A stretch of 64,000 nt of DNA from Pilasporangium apinafurcum. Taxonomy: Eukaryota; Oomycota; Peronosporomycetes; Pythiales; Pythiaceae. Below, one piece after another: positions 9,562 to 19,855 of this stretch. The stretch is taken from positions 390,517 to 454,516 of the forward strand of contig BCKE01000010.1 of the NCBI GenBank assembly GCA_001600495.1, read 5' to 3'. How positions within the stretch are numbered: the first letter of the stretch is position 1; each line of letters starts with the position of its first letter. The position numbers and the translations under genes were made by a program. The notes under the pieces are model-generated. The model had not been told where the DNA came from. It made no database searches and saw only the letters and a program-made list of their open reading frames with translations.

Positions 9562-12111
9562 TCAGGACTGCTCGACGGTGATGGAGCACGGATGATCATC
9601 AAAAAAGTCGAACTCGTTGTTTATTGGTCCTTCCTCCATCAACAACGCCGTCGTCAGCACGTTTTCTTCAGCGATCGCCTTGAATTTACGACGAAACTTA
9701 CGACGCGATATCTTGACTTGTTCGAGTCGTTGCCCGAATTTACGACATGCACAGTTTCTACCAATGGGACTCGAATACTGATCATGGCGCTGAGTATAGT
9801 CAAACGGAGCAGTGGTGTTCGCCTTGTGCTCGGGGGAACTGCCTCGAGCGGTTACAGTGGTGCTTGCATCTGGTGAGCCATGTGTACTTGCTGAGGTGAT
9901 AGTGGACAACGACTGATCGCTATCCATACGTGGGATCACACTGCGGTGATCTAATACGCTGCTTGCACTGCCAGCAAACCGTTTGCAGAGCCGGATGTTG
10001 GGTTCATCGAAGAAGTAGATCGAATCATCATTTTCAAAGCCACGGGCGTGTTTGATATGATGAAGAAACCCAGCATCCATCCACGCATTTCCCATGCGAA
10101 TCCCTTCTGCAGGGCAGCCGACATAGGTCCGTTCTTCCATGCACTCGACGAGTTGTGTACCGACAACATTGCGCACGAACAATGGGCCAGATTTTTGCTG
10201 AGAGGGATCTGTTGGGAACTCGTCCAGTGCATCCATTATGAACGTCGCATTCACTTCTTCTTGTATAGCTTCTAGCACATTGACAATGGTCTGTGCCGAA
10301 GGACGCATGCGTGGATCTTGGTGCCATGCACTTTCAATGAGGTCACGTAGGTGAATGTTAAGCGATTGCTCAAGCTCTGGTCGCTTCCCGCCCATTACGT
10401 ATTCGAATGTTTGCAAGTGATTCCTTTTGGATTGCGGAAATTTTTCGGTGCATGGATGCAGAATATCCCACATCGTTATTGCGAACGAGTAAATGTCTGC
10501 TGCTTCGCCGTACGATGCCAATCCAGCTTTTGCGGTGATCAATTCAGGAGCCATGTAATCTACGGTGCCTTTGACAGTCATTTTCGTGTTGAAGCGAGAG
10601 CCTGTTGAAAATACTGGCTCAATTGGTGGTGGTACTCGAATTGGACGAACTACAGGATGCACCGAGCCATTGTGCAGAAATCCATCCTCAGCCACAGGAT
10701 CGATGGGATCTGCTTGGAAAACACTTCTGGATTCCCCGAAATCGGTCAACTTTACGTTGCACTCCTTATCGACAAGGAAATTGGAAGGTTTGATATCGCG
10801 ATGCAAAAATGGAGGCGAGAAACTGTGAATATATGCAACCGCTCGTGCTGCATCCAGCATATATGTGATGTTGATCAACAGCTGCTGACGGTTTGGATGA
10901 TATCGGCGGCGTGCATTGGCTCGCATAATATCGTCTAGATTTCCTTGACACAGTTCAGATACGAGGCAAATTGTTGGCGGGGAAACGCACATACCAAAGA
11001 AGTGCACGATGTTGGGGTGATGAAGTGCACCACACAGGGCAGCTTCCTGGGAAAAACTGGCGACAACGTCCTCATTGAAACTTGTAGGAGTGTACACCTT
11101 TACTGCCACGGGCATTCGTGAGTTCAATATACCATTAAACACTGTCGAGGTGGCTCCAACACCAATACGCTGCTTTAGCTCCAAGTGGGCGAAATCGATG
11201 ATATATTTACGATGCATTTCAATCAGGACATGTAGTCCCTGAGAAGAAATCCGTTCATGAATGTGATTCTTTTGTTGGTAAAGACCTTGGAGAGCAACTG
11301 CATTTTGACCCATNCCCCGCCAATACTCAGTGTCAGCTCTTAAGACCCGCCAAATGCCAAGTGGGCAAAGCGCAGCCCATAGCAACTTTGTGTATGTCAA
11401 ATAATAGCCGATATCGGGATTGCTGGCGAGGGTTAGATGCGTAGACACAATACTGAGTGCGTGGTAAATGAAGACAAAACAGCAAAATTCACGAATTGTT
11501 CGCTTGGATGCCCGTCCAGGAGGCCAAATAGAGACATATACGTAACCCGCTACAAGCACACAACGCGCCAGGGTCTCAAGTATCACGTGAGTCGTACGGT
11601 GTGTTGGATCGCCGTAAGTAACATGATACCAGACAAGCGGAATCGTATAAACCGACAACATTAAAGAGATAATGATTGTGCGTCGGAGTGCTGGAATGGA
11701 CACACTTTTCTGGTACATGAATACAATAACCAGCATAAACACAAACTGTCGTCCAGCGTAGAAGCTCTCGTACGTGATATCTGGTATCCCATCGTTGTAG
11801 AGATTTATTGTCAGCGCGATACACAAGAACAGCGTGTAGACACCACCAGTCACGCCTAAAATCCACAGTAAAGGCTCGAATGCTGGTAAAAGTATTTTTC
11901 TCCCAGCATTTGTGTCTCCTTTGAAGGCCTCAGATCGGTTGTATCGCATGTATGCAATCAATATCACGGACAGAATGAACATGGTCACGTAGGCGACGAG
12001 CATGAAAACCTGGGTGACATGAGCGAAGTTATGAAGGCGCTCGGCTTCGATCGTGGTTGAAGACATGTCTCCAGCGAGGAAAGACCCACTCGTGTTGTTG
12101 CTCGCGAGCAT
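9562..12111 (-). CDS. 7TM-TKL receptor-like kinase with DEP-like module, copy 1
   Basis: Intronless, 849 residues. Seven hydrophobic segments are predicted at about 32-55, 74-104, 119-137, 144-166, 176-197, 206-229 and 237-258. A linker (RADTEYWR) leads to a kinase domain at about 312-625. The kinase has a Gly-rich loop RIGVGATSTVF, Lys338 in VAVK, HRD at 437-439, DFG at 457-459 and APE at 521-523, so it looks catalytically competent. About 50 extra residues lie between DFG and the conserved MTVKGTVDYMAPE. Residues 650-712 match the second half of a DEP domain (IRMGNAWMDAGFLHHIKH, then a Phe-rich strand). The end has NCACRKFGQRLE, a basic patch and EENVLTTALL. It is closest to the gene at 13621-16128. 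It probably sits in a membrane with a cytoplasmic kinase. One ambiguous base (11314) falls in the linker. Confidence 0.9.
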   Translation of the reverse strand: MLASNNTSGSFLAGDMSSTTIEAERLHNFAHVTQVFMLVAYVTMFILSVILIAYMRYNRSEAFKGDTNAGRKILLPAFEPLLWILGVTGGVYTLFLCIALTINLYNDGIPDITYESFYAGRQFVFMLVIVFMYQKSVSIPALRRTIIISLMLSVYTIPLVWYHVTYGDPTHRTTHVILETLARCVLVAGYVYVSIWPPGRASKRTIREFCCFVFIYHALSIVSTHLTLASNPDIGYYLTYTKLLWAALCPLGIWRVLRADTEYWRXMGQNAVALQGLYQQKNHIHERISSQGLHVLIEMHRKYIIDFAHLELKQRIGVGATSTVFNGILNSRMPVAVKVYTPTSFNEDVVASFSQEAALCGALHHPNIVHFFGMCVSPPTICLVSELCQGNLDDIMRANARRRYHPNRQQLLINITYMLDAARAVAYIHSFSPPFLHRDIKPSNFLVDKECNVKLTDFGESRSVFQADPIDPVAEDGFLHNGSVHPVVRPIRVPPPIEPVFSTGSRFNTKMTVKGTVDYMAPELITAKAGLASYGEAADIYSFAITMWDILHPCTEKFPQSKRNHLQTFEYVMGGKRPELEQSLNIHLRDLIESAWHQDPRMRPSAQTIVNVLEAIQEEVNATFIMDALDEFPTDPSQQKSGPLFVRNVVGTQLVECMEERTYVGCPAEGIRMGNAWMDAGFLHHIKHARGFENDDSIYFFDEPNIRLCKRFAGSASSVLDHRSVIPRMDSDQSLSTITSASTHGSPDASTTVTARGSSPEHKANTTAPFDYTQRHDQYSSPIGRNCACRKFGQRLEQVKISRRKFRRKFKAIAEENVLTTALLMEEGPINNEFDFFDDHPCSITVEQS

Positions 12112-13620
12112 ATTAGATTGTTACGGAAATAAAAGCTGTGTTAGACTGAGACTCAGTCGGTTTGCTGGTCGATCATGTTATCATGGAAACAAACGGTTGG
12201 TCAAAAGAGGGAATATCACCATGCTCAACAAGATCGGCGAACGGCTGTTTAAATTTCACTGTTCTTCGAAAAACACGACTCTCTCCGATCGCTGGTTTAA
12301 CGTGTGCAACAATTACACGTAAGATCCTAATGTACAGAGAGAAGGTTCTTCATGCATGAACGTTCTGCAATTTTGGTGACGCTAATACTTTTCTTCGTTC
12401 GTATTCCACGGAGGAAAATCATGGAAGAAACACATTTTGGGCGGCACTTCGTCAATCTATCTGGATGACAGTCGCAATGCATAGAGCAATTGTTCCAAGT
12501 ATGAACTGGGTCTATGGTGTACGTGAATGCGTAGCTATCAGAAAACAACGCGTGTAAAGGGACACTCAAGAGCCCTCAAATTGCGAGTTCACTCTACCAT
12601 CGAAATATGAAACACGTGCTGGGCTCGTTTCCAGTAATTACACGGAAATCGCAACTGTGATTGCCCAGCCACTTCGCTCGATCAAAGCTGCGTTCATCAA
12701 ACGTTTTGATAGTCAGATATAACCAGATTCCGTTGAATAGTGAACTGATTTTTCCGTATAGTTGACGTGCATGAGTTGCTTCACATGATCATGCAAATGC
12801 CCGAATTATTTCACTCTGCTTTGGAATGGGGAATAGTGAGATTTGTCTGCGTTATGGATCGCATCTACTGGTGCTATAAATGCGCTTACTGCTTCTTGTG
12901 TAGCGTTGCGTGTTAGTTCCCACCGGATCTTGTCTCACGTGCGTACATGTTGGCAACCAAATGGGTAGAGAATGAGCCTCATTAAACGACCTGGTAGTTG
13001 TAGATATCTACACTTTATGGTTGATGATTGTCTTTCCGGTGAAAACGACTCGGGCTTATGAAGCGGATCCCAGTAAGAAAAACTAAACCTCGGTGAAAGC
13101 AAAGATCGGCAAGGCTCAGAAGATTTTAGCTGTTTAGACTTTTCTAACAGTCTCCATGTCTTTGTTCCCAAGAAATCGCGTGGGTATCACGTCCCGGTTG
13201 GATGAACTACTAGAGGCGCAACGCTTTTACATGCAATTGGTGTATTGAAAGAAAATTAAAAAGCAGAGAGCATAAGTTCTTACTTGGTACATTAGAACAA
13301 AAGCATGAATGCCACGAGTTTTTTCTATATATTCGTTGCAGATATCGGATAAACATTCATAGAAGCAATCAGGATCTTCTACGAAGAAACATGAATAAAG
13401 CGAGCAAAATTCCGCAAAAAGCACGATCTTTCGAAGAATCTACGACTCTAAGTGGCTCATCTCAACTGACTACTAGCCGGCGCAGGATGTTGAAGTGATC
13501 TTGTCACTATTGTGGAATTGAAGCGATGCCAGTACAAAGAGGAATATCTTTGGAGCAATGTGTTGATGTTACCCATATATGAGCTGCTAATCGTGTTGTG
13601 TAGCGTACAAATTCTACGCT
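12112..13620. other. Intergenic region between two tandem kinase genes
   Basis: 1.5 kb holding the promoter of the gene ending at 9562 and the 3' region of the gene starting at 16128. A 65-codon minus-strand frame (13424-13227), rich in Cys, Phe and Tyr, is open but matches no family I know. No clear kinase fragment or transposon is seen. Confidence 0.4.
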
Positions 13621-16128
13621 TTACGTGCGCATGATGACTATTGAGCAAGCACGTTCGTCAATCGCATCAAACTCTTGCTGCAGCGGTGTATCTTCTTCTG
13701 TGAGCAGTGCTGCTGTAAGTACATTTTCCTCTGCGATAGGTTTGAATTTGCGACGAAATTTGTCTCGACGTGTCAACTTATATTGCTCCACACGCTGCCC
13801 GAACTTGCGACAGGAGCATGTGGCAGCTGGTGCTCCATCCGTCGTGCGAGTACTGCGATTGGAGTACCGCTCAGTCACATCATGTGGATTCAGTTCAGAA
13901 CTCGCAGAGATGGACGAATACGCTCGAACAGCATCAGATGCAATACTGCCGCCACCATCAGCGAATGGCTGTGAGAGACGGATGTTTACTTCATCGAAAA
14001 AGAAAAGGGAATCATTATCTTCAAAGCCTCTGCCGTGCTTAACATGATGCAACAAACCCGAGTCCATCCAGGCGTTACCCATACGAATTCCCTCAGCTGA
14101 CGAGTTGACGTAGTGCAATATCTGCATTCTTTCAACCAAATGAGCGCCAGTCACGTAGCCTCGCGCCATAGAATTTGACGTCGAAGACAATGGCACAGTA
14201 ACATTGGGAGCAGGTGATTCTTCTTGCTGAGGGTGTAAGGTATCCAGAACGTCTAAGAGAAAAGTAGCGCTGACTTCTTCTTGAATCGCTTCTAGGATGT
14301 CTACAATACAGTGTGCAGTTGGTCGCCGAAGAGGATCCTGTTGCCACGCGCATTCGATCAGATGGCGAAGTCCTGTGTGCAAGAAAGGATTCAATTCTGG
14401 TCGGTTCCCGTCCATGACATATGCAAACGTTTGTAGGTGATTACGCTGGGTTTGTGGAAACTTTTCAACTCCAGGATTCAAAATATCCCACATCGTGATT
14501 GCCAGCGAGTAAACATCTGCTGCTTCACCATAAGATGCCAGGCCAGCCTTGCCTTCGATCAACTCAGGCGCCATATAGTCCACGGTACCCTTCACAGTCA
14601 TTTGTACATCCCTCATGCGCGGACTCAACAATTCTAGTGGCGGAATGAGTGGTTGCGTTCGATCATGGGACAAAGTTGAAGATGTTCTCCTCCGCCTGCT
14701 TTGTGAAAAAAAACCACTGCCCTTATTGTTCACGCTCTCTACCGTGTCCGGCTGGAAAACGCTTCGTGACTCCCCAAAGTCGGTCAATTTCACGTTGCAA
14801 TCGGTATCAACGAGGAAGTTCGATGGTTTGATGTCGCGATGAAGGAATGGAGGTGAGAAGCTGTGAATATAGGCGACAGCGCGCGCAGCATCAAGCATAT
14901 ACGCGATATTGATCAGTAATTGCTGTCTGTCTGGATGCCGGGAACGCCGCGCATTGGCTTGTATGATGTCATTGAGATTTCCTTGACAGAGCTCAGAAAC
15001 TAAGCAGATTGTTGGTGGCGACACACACATACCAAAAAATCGGACAATGTTTGGATGATGGAGCGCACCACAAAGTGCGGCTTCTTGGGAAAAACTAGCC
15101 ACCACTTCCTCATTAAACGTTGTAGGGGTGTAGACTTTGATAGCGACGGGGATTCTAGAGTATAAGATGCCGTGGAATACCGTCGAGGTCGCACCCACGC
15201 CAATACGTTGCTTCAGCTCCAGGTGTGCAAAGTCGATTATATACTTGCGGTGCATCTCGATCAGTACGTGCAAGCCCTGCGACGAAATCCGCTCATGCAT
15301 GTGGTGTTTTTGCCGATAGATCCCTTGCAACGCCACGGCATTCTTGCCCATACCGCGCCAGTACTCCGTATCAGCCTTCAGCACTCTCCAAATCACAAGC
15401 GGACACAGTGATGCCCACAATCGTTGTGCATGCGCCAAGTAATATCCGCTGTCTGGGTTTTTAGCCAGCACAAGGCATGTCGATAAGATATGTTGTATAT
15501 AATAGATTAACACAAACCCACAAAACTCGCGAATCGTTCGATTCGTTGCCCTTCCCGGGGGGAACACAAAGACATAGACGTAAAAGAGTATCAACAGACA
15601 GCGCACGAGTGTTTGGATGGTCACCTGCCGCGTGCGATGCGCCGGATTACCGAATTCGTGATGATACCAGACAACTGGGAGCGTGTAACATGCCAAAAGC
15701 AGTGAGATGACGACAGTGCGACGTAGCGCTGGGATGGAGACGCTCTTCTGATACATAAACACGATCACAAGCACAAACAAGAATTGCCGCCCAGCATAAA
15801 GAAACTCGTTCGGTAAGTCAGGGATATCCTTTTTGTACAGATCCATCCCAAGCGCAAAGCAGAGAAATAATGTAAGCGTGCCGGAGGCGGCCCCCAAGAT
15901 CCAGAGCAACGGTTCAAAAGCAGGAAGTAGTAGTTTCCGACCGGCGTTGGTGTCGCCTTTGAAGGCTTCATTGCGGTTGTAGCGCAAGTACAAAATTAGC
16001 AGCATGCAGAGTACGAACATGGTCACGTACGCGACCAGCATGATAATTTGCGTGACATGTGCAAAGTCATGGTCGTCTTGCCCGTCATTATCGACAAGAA
16101 AACGAGGAACGGCCATCGTGCTAGCCAT
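13621..16128 (-). CDS. 7TM-TKL receptor-like kinase with DEP-like module, copy 2
   Basis: Intronless, 835 residues from the ATG at 16128; the frame is open four codons further but only to a TTG. The layout is as in its tandem neighbour: seven hydrophobic segments between about residues 24 and 250, a KADTEYWRGMG linker, then a kinase from about 305. Lys331, HRD 430-432, DFG 450-452 and APE 520-522 are all present. The activation-segment insert has a basic, Ser-rich patch (QSRRRRTSSTLSHDR) that could be a phosphorylation or docking site. The DEP-like half (IRMGNAWMDSGLLHHVKH) and the CSCRKFGQRVEQYKLTRR tail with EENVLTAALL follow. Similarity to the copy at 9562-12111 runs through loops and linker, so these two are a recent tandem pair transcribed in the same direction. 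Confidence 0.9.
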   Translation of the reverse strand: MASTMAVPRFLVDNDGQDDHDFAHVTQIIMLVAYVTMFVLCMLLILYLRYNRNEAFKGDTNAGRKLLLPAFEPLLWILGAASGTLTLFLCFALGMDLYKKDIPDLPNEFLYAGRQFLFVLVIVFMYQKSVSIPALRRTVVISLLLACYTLPVVWYHHEFGNPAHRTRQVTIQTLVRCLLILFYVYVFVFPPGRATNRTIREFCGFVLIYYIQHILSTCLVLAKNPDSGYYLAHAQRLWASLCPLVIWRVLKADTEYWRGMGKNAVALQGIYRQKHHMHERISSQGLHVLIEMHRKYIIDFAHLELKQRIGVGATSTVFHGILYSRIPVAIKVYTPTTFNEEVVASFSQEAALCGALHHPNIVRFFGMCVSPPTICLVSELCQGNLNDIIQANARRSRHPDRQQLLINIAYMLDAARAVAYIHSFSPPFLHRDIKPSNFLVDTDCNVKLTDFGESRSVFQPDTVESVNNKGSGFFSQSRRRRTSSTLSHDRTQPLIPPLELLSPRMRDVQMTVKGTVDYMAPELIEGKAGLASYGEAADVYSLAITMWDILNPGVEKFPQTQRNHLQTFAYVMDGNRPELNPFLHTGLRHLIECAWQQDPLRRPTAHCIVDILEAIQEEVSATFLLDVLDTLHPQQEESPAPNVTVPLSSTSNSMARGYVTGAHLVERMQILHYVNSSAEGIRMGNAWMDSGLLHHVKHGRGFEDNDSLFFFDEVNIRLSQPFADGGGSIASDAVRAYSSISASSELNPHDVTERYSNRSTRTTDGAPAATCSCRKFGQRVEQYKLTRRDKFRRKFKPIAEENVLTAALLTEEDTPLQQEFDAIDERACSIVIMRT

Positions 16129-16989
16129 TGACGATGACAATTACTCGATAACAGATGACGAGAATGCGTAGTATTCAAGTACTTTGTGGATTTGGCAGTC
16201 GACTAAAATGCGAAGGCGATATGCTCGTACAAACTCAAGGTATATGGAAGAAGAGACATCATCGAAGATTTAAAGCTGTCAAGATAGAAGAGGAAACGTA
16301 CATGTTATGGCCGTTTCTGTACCGTTGAATTTGGTGATCCCGTTTGTCTCGTTTCTTCTGCAAAATGCGAACTTTCAGCGAAAACCCGGAAAGAGCGATG
16401 GAGTTGCAGGACTAGCAGTTTGTGTAATGAAGCAAGACGTTGCGAAAAAGGAAGGCGGTTAGTCTCCTGTGAGAACTATGACTCTCAATACATCAGAATA
16501 TTGAAGTTGCTATTTTGGGATTATACAACGCGTACAGATCCACAAATTGCGAAAAACTAACTGTTTTCAAGTGCATCCACTGACTAGTAATTGGGCTACC
16601 ACACATAGAAGAGGAGAATGATTGGGAACCCGACATCTAATGATCCTTGAACAGTAAGAGATAGTAGATATCAACGTAATTCATTCCCGCAAAGGAGCTA
16701 CTCTGATGTAAAAGAGATGTTATGGATTTTGTAATGGTGCACGCATTGTATAAGTGCTAAAAGTGATTTAAGTAGGATTTTGATAGACATTTGCGTGTGC
16801 TGTGCCTCAGTTCAATCTTGCAAACGAACTTTCGTCGACACTTTCTGTGAGTAGCCCATACTTGCCAAAAGTTGCATGCCTTCGGAGACCATTGCTTTGT
16901 TTTTGAGCTCGAAAGTGACAAGTTTCATCTATAAGTATGCCGATCTATAGTGATCACGCATTTCAGTTGAAAGACAATATCTGTATGAA
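16129..16989. other. Intergenic, upstream of kinase copy 2
   Basis: Contains the promoter of the minus-strand kinase gene and AT-leaning spacer sequence. I see no coding potential, repeat or RNA gene. Confidence 0.4.
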
Positions 16990-17290
16990 AAGTTAATTAT
17001 GTTTTTGTATTGAGTTTTCCAACGGATGAAAGCGATGATGTCGGACATGTATCACAAAGTCTCTAAGTGGTTGTCGGGCAACTACCATGAAGTCCTTCTC
17101 CCATCCTTTCAAGCATCTAACATGACGTCCAAGCAAAAAAGGATTTCAAACAAGGTGTCAAGAGTAATGCTTACATGGTCTCACTACAAGTTCAAGAAGG
17201 TATTGAAATACAAGATGGAAAGAGCTGGAGGACGCATGATCGAGTGTGAGGAATAGTATACAACAAAGATTTGGTCTCAGAGTCTAGGTG
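16990..17290 (+). pseudogene. Fanzor/TnpB-like nuclease remnant A
   Basis: An open stretch (17026-17256) translates to the middle of a Fanzor/TnpB-type RNA-guided nuclease: a basic helix, MYHKVSKWLSGNYHEVLLPS, then KRISNKVSRVMLTWSHYKFK and VLKYKMERAGGRMIECEE. A TAG stop follows, and the frame continues with YTTKIWSQS, which looks like a decayed version of the YTSKTCSxCG zinc-ribbon entry. In the family, the segment after the hydrophobic strand reads LPEF with the catalytic Glu of the RuvC fold; here it is LPSF, so that acid is lost. No N-terminal part or second zinc knuckle is recognisable, so this is a dead transposon fragment. Confidence 0.65.
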
Positions 17291-17537
17291 TCGGAGATGG
17301 CTACTCTGCGATTGTCTAGTCTTAATTAGCTTTTGTTAGTCAAGTCGGACTCAAAGAAATACAGGAGATCTTCCCTGAGATGTTTGTATCAAGTGGTATC
17401 TCGTATGGTCTCTTGAGGTGAGGTGAGACGCCATCCACTTCGAATCAGAGTGTCTATTAGGTGTAATGTTGTCCAGCATGACAGTAGAGTTGAGATATTG
17501 TCACTAATACGAGGTTATCATTTGGTAAACGCAAGAC
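17291..17537. other. Spacer between Fanzor remnant and DXO gene
   Basis: Presumed DXO promoter. I see no conserved element. Confidence 0.3.
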
Positions 17538-19171
17538 ATGAACAACCATGGAAAGCGCTCACAAGAGCCTGAGCAGCCACATCAAGTGAGGAAGCGCCAA
17601 TATAAGCGTCTTGCCTCTCTCAGTCATGATGCTCATTGCTTCAGAGTCCGACGAGTTGAGGAGCTGGCCGCTCTGTCCGAGCGCACGATGATCTCGCAGG
17701 TTGATTTCCGACAGACTCAGTGATGTCTCACATCGATGTGCAGGTCTAAAATTGTTGTCATTTTGTGTGATTGTAGCCTAAAGAAATCGCATACTTTAGC
17801 AAGTCATCCAACGGTGCTGTACGTTTCGATCGATCGAATCTAGTGAGTGGATGATACTAGTAAAAGTAGTAATAGCACCGTCGACATCTCGCTAACATTG
17901 GCATTACATTTTTGTTGACGCATGGTATAGCTAGCATACAAAGCAGCAAAGGTTGGGCCATTTGTTATCATTCCACAATGCAAGGAAATAGCTACTTCAT
18001 CCCACTAGGAAGCTGACGAGTAGTGTGTGAAACAATTTGTGATAGATCGGCGTCGATCTCCTGGATGGGATTGCCACATATGTATCCAAAGACGATGCGC
18101 ATCCGCTGGCGCACCCAGCTCCACTGGCGCCATTTCTGAGTGCGTTTGAGCATTTTCAGGGCAATAACAAGAATGCGCGTCAACCAGATTTCCTAACATA
18201 TCGTAATAACTTGAACAAGATCATGGGGGTGAGTGGCTCTGTTTTTTTCCGTTCGTTTCAGGAAGCTGGAGCTCAGTGTGTGTGTATCGTTGGGTGTACT
18301 TGTATATCTCCACTAGACCCCGTACAATTCCTCCAACGAATGGACTTTCCTAGTCGAGAAACGCGGTGAATGTGTTTATTTGGATGTTCAACGAACGCAT
18401 CAAGAAATGGAAAACAATCGCAACGCACACGAAAATCAGCGACGCGGAGCTTATGCAGGTCGGCGGTTCGAACTTTACTCTACTCACTCCAACCCAACCA
18501 CTGGCAAAGTCTCTGAGGCAACTGATGCAAATGCCAACTCCAAGCGATCTGTGGATGAAGAGGAAGAGTTCTGTGGGATTTTTGCCTTGACGTTGGGTGG
18601 TAAGCGGCTCGTGGTGGCAGCTGAAATCGATTGCTACGATGCCACAACCGATCAAAAAGAATACCTCGAACTGAAAACTTTTCGGGTGCTAAAAAATGAC
18701 AAAGACCGTTTTGTGTTCGAGCGGTTCAAATTGCTGGCCTTTTGGATCCAATCCTATCTCATTGGAATCCCGAGAATTGTCTGTGGATTTCGCACCGACC
18801 AGTTTCAGATCGCCAAGTTGCAAACATTTCATACCACGGCCATCCCTGATTTCTGTCGCAAATATTGGGTAAGTTTTTATTCCTTTTTTGTTGTGACAGA
18901 ATTGATTACTCTCGATTGACCTTCAGCTCTTGTTGCTTTGGATGTACAATCATATCACAAATTGTAGAATCCGCAGGTGTGTTTAAACTTCACCAAGACG
19001 CTGTTGGAGTGGCTGGCGGATCATACACGAGAAGGGCAGATCTATCAAGTTTCGTATCGACCTCGCGATCATGTCGTTGAGATGATAAACGTGAGACGCG
19101 AGTCGTTTTTACCCCAAAGCTGGCGGGTAGAGCAAAGCCAAGGAAGAGAGAATGAATCGAATGTTCAGTAG
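17538..19171 (+). CDS. DXO/Rai1 family decapping exonuclease
   Basis: Reconstructed from six exons: 17538-17654, 17777-17842, 17931-17951 (a 21-base microexon), 18046-18228, 18317-18868 and 18968-19171. All junctions are phase 0 and the product is 380 residues, close to the family's usual size of about 390. Diagnostic pieces in order: FRVRRPKEIAYFSKSSN (N-terminal strand), DLLDGIATYVSKDDAHP, DFLTYRNNLNKIMGTPY, EIDCYD and LELKT (metal-binding acids of the active site), then IVCGFRTDQFQIAKLQTF and the NPQVCLNFTKTLLEW C-terminal helix. Family enzymes remove incomplete or NAD caps from RNA and degrade the body 5' to 3', in nucleus or cytosol. The later exons are secure. The first three, including the microexon, were placed by homology and splice sites and are less certain. 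A Fanzor fragment lies just upstream. Confidence 0.8.
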
Positions 19172-19855
19172 GAAACAAGTAACGGGATGTTGTGTCAGTG
19201 ATCGGTTGGGAAATTTGTCTAAGAAGAAAGTGATTATTATCGCTGGTAAGCGCATAGAGTGGAGACTACAGAGCGGGTCGAAGTGTCTCTGTCCGTTTAC
19301 AAGAATGCGATGGTGGGTTGATCAGTTGTTGTGTTGTCTCTTTTAGTCGTTTAATTGCGAATCCCACCGAGGTGGCGTTATAATATTAATTATAAAAGGT
19401 GTTAAACTATACTTTCAAACAGTAAAAAATGACGTTTGAAAGGAGATTATTAATTTATAAAGGTTAAAAAAGGCTTGCTTCGCCTGTTTTTTCCGCTGGT
19501 ATGTCACGATTCAGTAAAACCAAACCTGCGACATGTATAATATTAAATAAGTACATTTCCAAAGCACATCTACATTTAGTATATATTTTTTCATTGAAAA
19601 GACTTATTTAAGTTATTTCAAACATCAGGTCAGGCAAAAAGATCGGGATCATAGTACGTCAGAGCACGGCAACTAATGCCGCCCTCTGCATCTTCCGCTC
19701 CACAACACCATGCACACTCTCTCTATCTTCTCATCGTACTCGACGCAAAATTCCTCACCATTCCTCAATTTTCCTTCTTCTCCGTCAAGACCCAGAAGAC
19801 CGAAAATTATATTGTAATCTCTCTCTCACAGCCACAAGAACAGAAAAACAATAGC
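19172..19855. other. Intergenic, AT-rich, upstream of secreted EGF-like gene
   Basis: Very AT-rich between about 19370 and 19660, then a C/T-rich tract (about 19700-19840) directly before the secreted-protein start, as expected for a 5' leader. A small hairpin, CCACC-GA-GGTGG, lies at 19364-19375. No gene is seen. Confidence 0.4.

Noticed and set aside
13227-13424. 65-codon Cys/Phe-rich minus-strand frame
   Set aside because: No homology recognised, and no splice partners or signal. It is most likely a chance frame in spacer DNA.
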